A stretch of DNA of 64,000 nucleotides from Tridacna crocea (lineage: Eukaryota > Mollusca > Bivalvia > Cardiida > Cardiidae): contig OX031068.1 in NCBI GenBank assembly GCA_943736015.1, positions 27,784,296 through 27,848,295 of the forward strand, read 5' to 3'. Positions 53,769 to 63,487 of the stretch are shown here, in pieces. Within the stretch, counting starts at the first letter, position 1, and every line of letters starts with the position of its first letter. A model generated the notes under the pieces. The model was not told where the DNA came from. It did not search any database and worked only from the letters and a program-made list of their open reading frames with translations. Position numbers and translations under genes: made by a program.

Positions 53769-53790
53769 TTAAAATGAACATATTATTATC
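53225..53790. repeat. element X insertion and resumed duplication copy A
   Basis: The duplicated sequence stops at GTATTTGAAA and resumes at TTTAAAATGAACATATTA (53769). Between lies element X. Copy B is continuous here (TTATTTTAAAATGAATATAT). Confidence 0.85.
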
Positions 53791-54383
53791 TGTCAGTGAA
53801 TGAAGAAAAGGCGAGATATTAATTGCATCTTTTTGCAGACCTGTGGTGGTATTTTTAGAGTTACAGACAGACAATCCATATTTTTGTGTCGAGCAACATG
53901 CGAAGCTTCAGATATGGTTGATTTGCTCTGAGTTCAATTAGGCTAAAAACCATAAGTGTGATGCCTTGTGAATGAATAACAGACAATTCATAACAGACAA
54001 CTCACCAAGAGACAACTGGCCCCAAGACAATTCACTTCATGAAAAAATCACCCCCAGGCCCCAGGATACATGCCCGAAACTTAAGACCTATTGTCCAACA
54101 CCAAAGACAAGTCGCCCCAAATTTATGAAAACATGGACCAGCTCACAGAATTTGAGGAATCTCAACCAACATAAAAAAATTTCCAAAATGTAGCGAAATT
54201 CACATCCTGTATATTAAAATTCGGCATGAACTGACTATAAACTCATGAAAGTAACCTTAATGTAAATTGCCGTTAATGTCTTTCAACAGAGGCAATGAAT
54301 AGACTTGACACAAAGGTAATTATTTACGATTAAGAATCCTAATTTAAATGGCTTGTTGACAAAAGTATCTATCTACCTGGTAA

Positions 54384-54415
<32 letters not shown>

Positions 54416-54556
54416 GTCTGTTGTTCATTTATTAAGTTCTTTGTTTATATTAATCATTGAAAAAGGAAGGGTATATTAACAATATGATATGGTATGGTAT
54501 TCTGCCCCTATGCTGAATATGTCAATTAAGCTATAGATCTATCATTACTGGTATTT
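53791..54556. other. no gene; AGACAA-rich stretch and (CTAT)n
   Basis: 53985-54120 has degenerate AGACAACT/CCCCAAGACAA repeats. (CTAT)n at 54384-54414. No other feature. Confidence 0.5.
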
Positions 54557-54936
54557 CATTCTTTACCAAATGACAAAATTTCAGATTGGTCCACATTGAA
54601 AGCATTTGCAAATGACAAAATAAATGTGACTAAGGAATTCAGACTTATTTTAGGAATGGAAGAAAACATTGTTGAAAAATAAGAAAATGCTGGTTACAAG
54701 CACTTTCTCATTTTCCCACAATATTTTCAAAAGGCTTCTTTTAAACAGGTGTTAAAAGTCAGGATTGCCTGGTAAAGGGTTAAGCTAATTTATCCTATAA
54801 AACCTTGAATGGAAGAAAGCATTGTGGAAAAATGAGAAAATGCTGGTTACAAGCATTTTCTCATTTTCCCACAATGTTTTCAAAAGGCTTCTTTAACAGA
54901 GGTGTTAAAAGTCAGGATTGCATGGTAAAGGGTTAA
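54557..54936 (+). mobile_element. M1 MITE with tandemly duplicated right half
   Basis: Full copy to TTAA at 54783, then hairpin plus short arm plus flank (TTAAGCTAATTTATCCTATA) repeated with period 153, giving a second TTAA at 54933. Confidence 0.85.
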
Positions 54937-54956
54937 GCTAATTTATCCTATATACC

Positions 54957-55443
54957 ATCTTACTTAGATCCTAAAATAAAAGAAGTTTTAATCAGAAATT
55001 TAGTGTAAGAATAAATTTTGAATGTTTTGTACTTTGTGGGGGAAAAAAAAAAGTGCTTTAATTAAAAGTACCTCTCGGTTTTAAACAAATGTGGATCAAT
55101 ATGATTAAGAAAATTTTAGAAAAAAATCTGTTTTGGTCAAGATAGATTTAACCCATTACCACACAATTCTTACTTCTGATGACCCTGAGAAAGAAGCCTT
55201 TAGAAAACATTGTGGGAAAAAGAAAAAATGCTGGTAGCCAGCATTTTCTCCTTTTCCCACAATGTTTTCTACCCTTCACAAAACAAATTTTAAATTTTCT
55301 GCCACTTTTATTTTGTCGTCTGCAAATGCTTTCAATTTGGACAAACCTAAAATATTGTAATTTGGTAATCAGTTAAGATTCTAAACTTTGGTCTAGGCAG
55401 ATTCTGAATCTGCCTAGATTCCAAACTGGCCTATGACATATAA
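54957..55443 (+). mobile_element. TIR element V, copy 2 (5' truncated), with M1 inside
   Basis: AAATAAAAGAAGTTTTAATC and TAAATTTTGAATGTTTTGTA match copy 1. The right end is GATTCTGAATCTGCCTAGAT then CTATGACATA. Confidence 0.82.
55148..55376 (-). mobile_element. M1 MITE inside element V
   Basis: TTAACCCATTACCACAC to GGTAATCAGTTAA. The homologous position in element V copy 1 (about 37903) is unoccupied. Confidence 0.92.
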
Positions 55444-55452
55444 TTATATGCT

Positions 55453-55680
55453 ATACTTTTTACCACACAATCCCGACTTTTAACGACCCTGAAAGAAAAG
55501 CATTTTGAAAACATTGAGGGAAAAAGAGAAAATGCTGGTAACCAGCATTTTCTCCTTTTCCCACAATGTTTTCTACCCAACCGAAAACAAATTTCAATTT
55601 TCCAGTTAACTTTATTTTGTCGTCTGCAAGTGCTTTTAATTTGGAACAGTCTAAAATTTTGTTGTTTGGTAAAGAGTTAA
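55453..55680 (-). mobile_element. M1 MITE
   Basis: ATACTTTTTACCACACAATC to GGTAAAGAGTTAA. Strong hairpin (one mismatch). Confidence 0.88.
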
Positions 55681-55868
55681 CCAAACTGTGCACAGTATTG
55701 ATTCAATGTCACAGAGTATATTCTGTGAAGTATGATCTTGACCTTTGTCATCCACTAAAGCCCAAGTTTTCCAATATAGTGCTGCAAAGGTAATTGTGCC
55801 GAACCAATAAAATTGATGGGAAGAAAACAGGCTAAATCCATTTGAGTTTCCCACTAGCATAAAGGCAT

Positions 55869-56262
55869 TTAATTCTTTACCAAGTGATAAAAAATTTCAA
55901 ACTTCTTCGAACTGAAATCACTTGAAGACAACAAAATAAATGTGGCTAAAAAAATCAAATTTGTTTTCGGAAGAGTAGAAAACATAGTGAGAAAAGGCTG
56001 GTTACCAGCACTTCCTCTTTCTCCCAATATGTTTTCAACAGATTCTTTCTCAGGGTCATCAGAAAATTCGGGATCATGCTTTTAACCCATTACCACACAA
56101 TCCCTACTTTTGAAGACCCTGAGAAAGAAGCCTGTGGAAAACATTGTGGGAAAAGGAGAAAATGCTGGTTACCACAATGTTTCAAATTTTCAGTCACTTT
56201 TATTTTATTATCTGCTTTCGATTTGGACAATCCTAAAATATTGTCTTTTGGTAATGAGTTAA
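55869..56262. mobile_element. two M1 copies private to duplication copy B
   Basis: Plus 55869-56070 (hairpin reduced to GGCTGGTTACCAGC) and minus 56082-56262 (right hairpin arm deleted). Copy A reads through at 50205-50225. Confidence 0.83.
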
Positions 56263-56833
56263 AAGTTAAAATGTAATATTTTATACCAAGAATGTGGTCA
56301 CATTATGATGGACCCATAACATCAATTCTGTCAAACAAACAAAGGAATCTTGAGCTACACTGGTTGCTGGCATGCAGAAAATTAACTAACAGCAAAAAAG
56401 GAAATCAATAGGGTCAGTCTGCATTAACTGTCCATTTTGACCTGGGGACAGTACTTTTTTTTTTTTCAAAATGCATAAAACCCCCTTTTCACATGGTATG
56501 TCATGTTTACATTTTAACCCTCAACATGATAAATAACTAAAATGTTCAACCTGATGGCAAAAACCAAAATATTGCTGCTTCCAAGTTTTTTCTTTTGGGA
56601 AATAATATACTCTTACCTTGAAAGTATAGATCCAAGATCAGACCGTGGGTTCTGTGCAGTCTGATCTTAATTCACATCGTCCACAAAAGGTCAGTGAGTC
56701 ACACTTAGCAGCCTAAGGGTTGTGAGTCAGACTGTATCACAAAATTTAAGAGGGTTAGATCCTGTATAATTATCAGGAAGCAAAGCTATGTTCAATACAA
56801 CTGTAGATTTGCCCAAATTGCCAGTATATATAC

Positions 56834-57012
56834 AGACAGGCCCGTAGGAACAGGGGGGGCTAGGGGGAGCTCAGCCCCCCCCCCCCCCAATAATTTTGAA
56901 AATCATAGTAACTAAAATATGAGTTCTTAGCGCAATGAAACAACCACGCAAAAAATCTCAGTACTTCGAAGTTAGCCCCCCTCCCCCAATCTTGAAATGC
57001 TTCCTACGTCAC
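56834..57012 (+). mobile_element. hAT-like MITE private to copy B
   Basis: CAGGCCCGTAGGAA at the left and TTCCTACGTCACTG at the right form hAT-style termini, flanked by ACAGA. Copy A is continuous (ATACAGACACATG). Internal C14 run at 56875-56888. Confidence 0.7.
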
Positions 57013-57064
57013 TGACAGACACAGTCATGTATGTTTTATTGGAGTAGAATGGTAAGATTTGTCT

Positions 57065-57293
57065 TTAACTCTTTACCAGACGACAAAATTTTACCCATGT
57101 CCAAATTGAAAGCATTTGCAGATGACAATTTCAGTGTGGCTCAAATGGTGCAATTTTTTTGTGACAGGGGAGAAAACATAGTGGGAAAAGGAGAAAATGC
57201 TGGTTACCAGCATTTTCTCCTTTTCCTACAATGTTTTCAAAGGGCTTCTTTCACAGGGGTGTTAAAAGTCGGGATTGTAAGGTAAAGAGTTAA
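57065..57293 (+). mobile_element. M1 MITE private to copy B
   Basis: TTAACTCTTTACCAGACGAC to GGTAAAGAGTTAA, type-2 arm, intact hairpin. Copy A at 51165 reads TTTGTCTGTAATGTGATGG without it. Confidence 0.93.
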
Positions 57294-58994
57294 TGAGATG
57301 GAACACATTTTGGACTAAATAGAAAAGGGTGGCTTCCTGCATTTACTCATTCTCCTACAATGTTTTCAATTACTGTCTCCTTCAGGCGCTGGTAGTAAAA
57401 GTACAAGTTCATTTAGGAGTTCATCAGGTGATAATCTAGTAAAACATTTTAGCAAATACCTGTATTTCTTTCTAACACAACATGTTTTAGACTTGCAAAT
57501 TCAAAGCATCTGCAGACTACAAATTCAGTATCAATACAAATTTCTAGCGCAACATGGAATGAAATTTCATATTATAATTAGTTGATAAATAAGGATTTAT
57601 ACTGATACAATAGTTTTGCACATTTCTAACCGACCAGAAATTCATTTGATGTCCATCTTGAAATTATTAAAATTTTGTAGATATTTTGTTAGTTTTTCAG
57701 AAAAGAGAGGTAATTATTATCTCTTTTTGTAATGAGAATAGAGTGGCTCTAGATTCATAAATGATCATTCTTAGAAGGGAAAAATGGGAGAAAAAAAATT
57801 GGCTGGGTCAATGTAGTACAATAATACTCAATTTCAATCATAGCAACTTTTTTAGGATAAAATACTAGAGTGAAAATAGCTGTTTTCCATTAGAATGGTA
57901 TCACCTTAATTCCAGTTCTCATTATATTCTCCTTTTCCGGAAATGTTTTAAAGGCCTTTGATAATGTAAGGTAAAGAGTTCAATTCATATTGGTTAATAT
58001 AAAACAATTAACATTGGGAATAAACTTGTACCTGATGATAACATTCAAACACTGATACAAAAACAATTATATGCTCATTATTCATGATTTCTCCTTATGC
58101 CACATTTATTTCACAGGTGGCCTAATGTTGATACTGTTTTTGCTGATCAAATAATATGCAAGGAAGTGTACGATGAAAACCTTTCCTCGTTTAACGGTCT
58201 AAGGGAGAAAACTCCTACAGTCTTATGTCAGAATTAATAAAGAGTGATCTCCCTTATCCTAAATGGTTTGGGCACCCCGCCCACCTTTCGCCAGAGACTT
58301 AAAACGAAGAACTGACAATGCGTTCTTCTCATGAAAACGCAATTAATAATGTTATCTGTGTTTTATAAATCTAGCAAATATTGGCAATAAGATTGTTTTT
58401 CATTTGTATCCATTTTGCCTACCAATGTATGAATTTGTATACAGCCTTGCAAATGAAAGGACCTGATCTCGATCTAGATATTATCAGTTTTTCAGAGATT
58501 GTCAATTACAAGTAATTTATCTAATTATTATCATTACCTGAATTAAATGCTTTATTGTCTGTGATCTAATCTCGATAAATAATCCTGTATTTCCTGTAGT
58601 TTCCTATTTGAATTTTGGCGGATTTTATGTTTACAAATTTGATGAAATACAAGGGAGACTACCCACTGGCGAAAAAATAAAAGCCTATCATATTCCTTTT
58701 TTCACTATTTTCCCCTCTGTCAGATATGCTGATTTCTTTAGCGCTTTAAACATCCATAATTCTGTAATGAAATAATGTAATAAATTACTAGTATACTGAA
58801 ATCGGCAGAATAAATCGTTTTTAAACCAGTCGTGTTTAAAGACTTATACGTGGACCGTATTTTCTTCTTTGCCTTTTTAGGCTGTTTACTAAAAAGGAAC
58901 GTAACTCTAATATAAGTAAACACACAAGTATGGGCGAGTTTTCTCCCTTAGACCGTTTGCCTTTCACAATTTCCGCTCTTACTTCATTACGAGT
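57294..58994. other. copy B of the duplication, no gene seen
   Basis: An M1 right-end stub at 57925-57980 (TCTCCTTTTCCGG, GGTAAAGAGTTC). Otherwise unannotated sequence homologous to 51300-52885. Confidence 0.5.
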
Positions 58995-59102
58995 TGGATG
59001 GATGGTTGGGTGGATGGATGGACGATGGATAGATAAACAAATTTGAAGAGAAATAGATAGATAGATAAATAGATGGGTAAGTAGACAGACTGACAGACAG
59101 AC
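58995..59102 (+). repeat. GGAT/GATA/GACA microsatellite (copy B)
   Basis: A shorter, more degenerate equivalent of 52886-53084. Confidence 0.9.
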
Positions 59103-59290
59103 GGACAGAGAGAGCTATATTAGTTAAAGAAAAGTTAGTCTCCGGGTCATATCTATGAAAAGCCTAGTATGCATACTAAAGGCGACTTATTTATCTTTCC
59201 AATGGTTTGCAAAACATGATCAGAATTTTCACTTTGTTAAAATCTTATTTTAAAATGAATATATTAATCATTCTATCAGTGACAAAAAGG

Positions 59291-60024
59291 CCCAGGTGAC
59301 CTATCAAGGACTCACATAGCTCTCTTTCCCGTGAGCGCGTGTTTTCGTGTATTTAAGTCTTTACAAAACAATCCTGGGTGTAAACGACAACTGACGTTTG
59401 GGGTTTTTTTTCCTGAAAAAATATAAAGCAGGGAGAAAATGAATGACACCAAATGTATGTATATGTACATTAATACTTGCTTTGCATTGTTAGAATCACC
59501 GTTTTCAAATCATGAAAGGCGGATTCTCTTCCATCTTTTAAATTTATTTAAATGTTTATCAAATACATGCATACTTGCTTTGCGTTGTTAGAATCGTAGT
59601 TTTCAAAACATGAAAGGCCGATTCTCTTCCACCTTCTAAATTTATTTATGTTTATCAAATACAAAGACGTTGAAACCATTTATGATTTAGGGAAGCACAA
59701 TTTCGACATGTAATAATAATTTGTTTACATGTTACGAAGAGTAAGATTTAAGACTCTAAATGAAAAAAAAAAAAATAGATCTACATATTTTTTAAAAATT
59801 ACATTCAACTCTCTAAAAGCAATTTTCGTTATATAAGCTCATGTATAAAGTATTTATAAACAATCGGTAAAAAAAAAAACTTTAAAGGTGAAAATAGCAT
59901 GTTCGTCGCCTAAACTGCGATAATTTTCCTATATTCAATTCGTCCGCAAAATACATCTATGTTCTGCATTGTCTGCAAAATCCTCCTTGCGTATATTGTC
60001 CGTAAATAGCATCTGCAAATTAGT
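59291..60024. other. no gene; short local duplication
   Basis: TACTTGCTTTGCATTGTTAG...ATGAAAGGCGGATTCTCTTCC (59473-59545) is repeated as TACTTGCTTTGCGTTGTTAG...ATGAAAGGCCGATTCTCTTCC (59573-59633). Confidence 0.6.
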
Positions 60025-60430
60025 ATGGCCCATCAATCACGTGAATCATTATCTCATGCTAGATGGCATTCTATAAATACTCATCTATCTAATCTATGGG
60101 CATCCTGGATACAGAACCGAACCACTTTCCTACGCGACAACCGTTACTATGAATTTAAAACTAGAATAAAGGTTTACTCAATAAAACGCTACCTCGTGCA
60201 ATTCACTCTATGATTAGCAGTTTAGAGAAATCTGGAGCTAAAGCAGGTCTCATTTCTGCTCAAACGTAATGATAAAAGCTATTTTCTACAGTGCTAATTT
60301 ATAGAGCGTAATATTACAGTATGCCCGCTTTCGGGGGTAGTGATGCGTCATACAAGACAGTCGAATCTTTGAAGAATATGACATGCGCAGACAACGCCAC
60401 CTGAATCTAATTTAATACGCCATCGCGTTT
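60025..60430 (+). mobile_element. element Z, copy 1 (ends lost)
   Basis: GGGCATCCTGGATACAGAA, CTACGCGACAACCGTTACTA, GCAGTTTAGAGAAATCTGGA and CAGTCGAATCTTTGAAGAAT match 62800-63140. Confidence 0.75.
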
Positions 60431-60465
60431 AGGTACAGTTGAGATTGAGTTTAAGTAGTTCCGGT

Positions 60466-60545
60466 GTAATGCAGAGAAATGACCCCCATTACAAAATGAC
60501 CTACGGTCATTTCTCGGCTTAAATTTTGCCGGAATACCCGGTATG
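60466..60545 (+). mobile_element. fragment of CCGG hairpin element
   Basis: TTCCGGTGTAATGCAGAGAA matches the left end of 62251-62463. It continues with one AATGACCTACGGTCATT dyad and stops. Confidence 0.7.
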
Positions 60546-61024
60546 TTCGTAGCATGAAAATGACTGAAACGCTTTGGATTTTTAGTTCAACTCACACGAA
60601 AACGATACATTTGCCCAAATCGAAAGGATTCGCAGACAGCAGTTTAACTTAGATTTACTTAGACTTTCTATGTTTCCCCTTTTTGCCAATTTTGAACCTA
60701 CTTCTAACGTACTTCAGCCTAGTTGGCTGCAGTTACACTACGGAAGACTACATTTTAAATGAACTTCAATCAACTACGTGCATGACCGTAAATATGACCA
60801 TGGCCTTAACCGTTGCCGCCCGTGGGAAGCGTACCAGGTTTCTATTCTTACAAATATAACTCTTGACAACCTTGATTTTATTCGAATCTGTATGTTTCAT
60901 TGACCTTTGAATAGGTCAAATGTATTTCTGAATAGTTATTTGAATTTTGGTGTTACCAGCTGATAAAATACAACCCTAAGCGGATAAACATAAAATTGAA
61001 AGTCGTTTAGAAAGAAAGTAAACC
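60546..61024. other. no feature recognised
   Basis: A faint M1-like GCCCAAATCGAAAGGATTCG at 60613 only. Confidence 0.35.
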
Positions 61025-61252
61025 TTAATCCTTTACCACACAATCCCAACTTTTAACACCCCTGTAAAATAAGCCTTTTGAAAACATTATTGGAATAGGA
61101 GAAAATGCTGGTAACAAGCATTTTCCCTTTTCCCACAATGTTTTCTTCCCGTCCTAAAACAAATTTCAGTTTGTTAGTCAAATCTATATTGTCGTCTGCA
61201 AATGCTATCAATTTGGTCCATTCTAAAATTTTTTAGGTTGGTAAAAACTTAA
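61025..61252 (-). mobile_element. M1 MITE
   Basis: TTAATCCTTTACCACACAATC to GGTAAAAACTTAA. The hairpin has one or two mismatches. Confidence 0.87.
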
Positions 61253-61337
61253 TCCAATTTAAACGTGTGGAAAAAAAGACGTGTATAGTCTAAATACAGG
61301 ACATTTATATACACATCAAGAATAAATTTCTATTGAT

Positions 61338-61500
61338 AAGACGACACATTTTTAGCATTTTCAAAATTGAAAGCAGAGAACAAATAAAGTATTTCTAAAG
61401 GAGCGAGTTTTCTGTCTGACAGTGAAAAAAAAAAACATTGTGAGAAAAATTAAAAATGATGGTAAACACTTTTCCCTCATTGATTTCAAACGCTTTCAGC
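61338..61500 (+). mobile_element. decayed M1
   Basis: AAATTGAAAGCAGAGAACAA and AACATTGTGAGAAAAATTAA remain. Confidence 0.45.
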
Positions 61501-61887
61501 GACAGGGGCTCAGTGGCACCTAGACCCTTTGCCGTGGGCGATATCCATCCAATCTACGTGGCTTCGCCCTGAGGCCTACATGTAAAAAAACTTTGGACAC
61601 TGTAGATCGAAGATCTGCCCGAGCTGCAGTTACTGTTTATATACCGCACCTACCGCAGCTGCTCCTGGCACAAACTGTCATCTAATTTGCATTAAAACTC
61701 AAATTCTAGAGTTACTTAATTTCTGATGGGCTAATCATTTGGTTTGTAAAAGGATTCGTTTCTCTCCCTCCGAGATGAACTATGGGTAGAGGGAAAGCAG
61801 TCAGTGGTTTGAAAAGACTTGGGCATAGCTCTGGTGAAAGAATCACAGGGAAAGTTGATGGGTGCAGTGGCCTCAGCTATATAACCA

Positions 61888-62160
61888 CAATATGGAGTGC
61901 AACACGCGAAAAGGGACATTCGGACATCTGCGTAAAGTGTCGTCTCGGATCAGCCTGCGCAGTCCGCGCAGGCTAATCCGAGACGGCACTTTACGACTAC
62001 ATTAGATTTTGTGCTACAGTAGACATGCGCAAAACAGAAAATGGCATTAAAACGGAAAGTACCGTCTCGGATTAGCCTGCGCGGACTGCGCAGGCTGATC
62101 CGAGACGACACTTTACGCAGATGTCCGAATGTCCCTTTTCGTGTGTTGCAAGCCATATTG
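61888..62160. mobile_element. long hairpin MITE with nested palindromes
   Basis: Arms of about 105 bp (CAATATGG..TGCAACAC at the left; GTGTTGCAAGCCATATTG at the right) contain GTCTCGGATCAGCCTGCGC, itself followed by its inverse GCGCAGGCTAATCCGAGAC. Each arm is thus a hairpin within the larger hairpin. Few mismatches. Non-coding despite short ORFs on both strands. Confidence 0.92.
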
Positions 62161-62232
62161 AAAACTGCTTTCAACTTCATAAACAAATATACAAAATCAT
62201 GAATGAACTAGTCATCCTGCTAGAAATGTTTA

Positions 62233-62580
62233 GTCCTTTACTAAACAATGCCGGTGTAATGCAGAGAAATGACCCTCCCCTACAAAATGACCCGGGTCAT
62301 TATTCTACGTAGAGAAATGACCCAAGGAATCAATTCACTAAGTAGAGGAATGACCCAGGTCATTATTCTAGGTAGAGAAATAACCCCATGGTCATTTCCC
62401 TTCGTAGTAAAATGACCCATGGGTCATTTGTATAGGGAGGGTCATTTCTCTGCATTACACCGGCTTTTATTGACCCTGGAATAGGGGACTTTGAAAACGT
62501 TCTGGGAAAACGAAAACGTGCTGGCAACCAGCATTTTCCTCTTTTTCCCCACTATGTTTTCTACTCTTTCAAAGCCAGGC
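62233..62580 (-). mobile_element. M1 MITE split by a CCGG hairpin element
   Basis: TTTACTAAACAATG (to 62250) resumes at CTTTTATTGACCCTGG (62464). Decayed on its right. Confidence 0.8.
62251..62463. mobile_element. 213-bp hairpin element with CCGG ends
   Basis: Perfect 29-bp inverted ends (CCGGTGTAATGCAGAGAAAT...), or a 4-bp CCGG duplication around TGTAATGC/GCATTACA. Inside are dyads AATGACCCGGGTCATT, AATGACCCAGGTCATT and AATGACCCATGGGTCATT separated by CTACGTAGAG/CTAGGTAGAG spacers. Confidence 0.9.
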
Positions 62581-62608
62581 GCTATTAATTATGTCACATG
62601 TAAGTAAA

Positions 62609-63166
62609 GGGCACCTTAATTGGATTCATGTGGCATTGCCTTTCATCGTACGGATTCGCCTTAGATTCTGGTAATCCGTAATCGATGCGGGGAACCAGCG
62701 TCTAGTGGCCGATCGATTACGGGTCACCCGAGTCTTAGCCGAATCCGTACAGCAAAGAAAGGCGATGTTACAGGAATCCGCATCATTATCTCCCGCTAGA
62801 TTGCATTCTACAAATACACGTCTATCTAATCATGTTGGGCATCCTGGATACAGAAAAGGACTACTTTTCTACGCGACAACCGTTACTTTGAATTTCAAAC
62901 AAGAATAAACGAGTGCTCAATAAAATGCTACCTAGTGGGATTCTTTCAGCTATGATCAGCAGTTTAGAGAAATCTGGAGCTAAGACAGGCCTAATTTCTC
63001 CTCCAACGTGTTAATAAAAGCCAGTTTCTCATAGCGCGTATTACTACAGTCTCCCCCGCTCACCAAGTTATGCGTCATATAAGACAGAGTTATGCGTCAT
63101 ATAAGACAGGTCGAATCTTCGAAGAAAATTACATGCGCAGACAACGGAATCCGCATTAAGGTGCCC
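62609..63166 (+). mobile_element. element Z, copy 2 (complete)
   Basis: GGGCACCTTAATTGGATTC at the left, inverted GAATCCGCATTAAGGTGCCC at the right, flanked by TAAA on both sides. 558 bp, no transposase. GGGC-type ends and a TAA-containing target suggest a PIF/Harbinger-like origin. Contains a tandem ATGCGTCATATAAGACAG repeat near 63070. Confidence 0.82.
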
Positions 63167-63351
63167 TAAACTTAATTTACCATGTGCAAAATCTATCAAG
63201 TTGGACGAGTCTAAATTTTAATGGTCCGATGAAAAAATAATTTAATTAAAGACTATATTTAACTAGATTTCTTTAGAAACTTTGACAAATATATTATCGA
63301 TTAACTGCTCATCTTGACTATTTTGCCAATCTGTTTGTTTCACACGTCGCC

Positions 63352-63450
63352 ATGGAAACGCCATCAACAAAAGGTATCCCAGATGATAAAACGGACATAA
63401 AAATTACAATCGATGATGTTTGCAGTAATCTAAGCTCATCGATAATTTAG
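63352..63450 (+). CDS. possible 5' exon or short ORF
   Basis: GCCATGG in a strong start context opens METPSTKGIPDDKTDIKITI followed by DDVCSNLSSSII and TAG. The composition looks protein-like, and GCAGTAATC could be a donor. Only about 32 codons, no family recognised, and the track ends at M1 sequence. Confidence 0.22.
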   Translation: METPSTKGIPDDKTDIKITIDDVCSNLSSSII

Positions 63451-63487
63451 CACTTGTACCAAAATAGTTTCTAAGACAAAAAAAAAA

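Larger units (their letters stand above)
55748..59290 (+). repeat. segmental duplication, copy B
   Basis: Counterpart of 50077-53790 in the same orientation, starting CATCCACTAAAGCCC. It lacks the minisatellite and element X but carries its own M1 and hAT-like insertions. No ORF is conserved between copies, so the duplicated DNA is probably non-coding. Confidence 0.87.
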
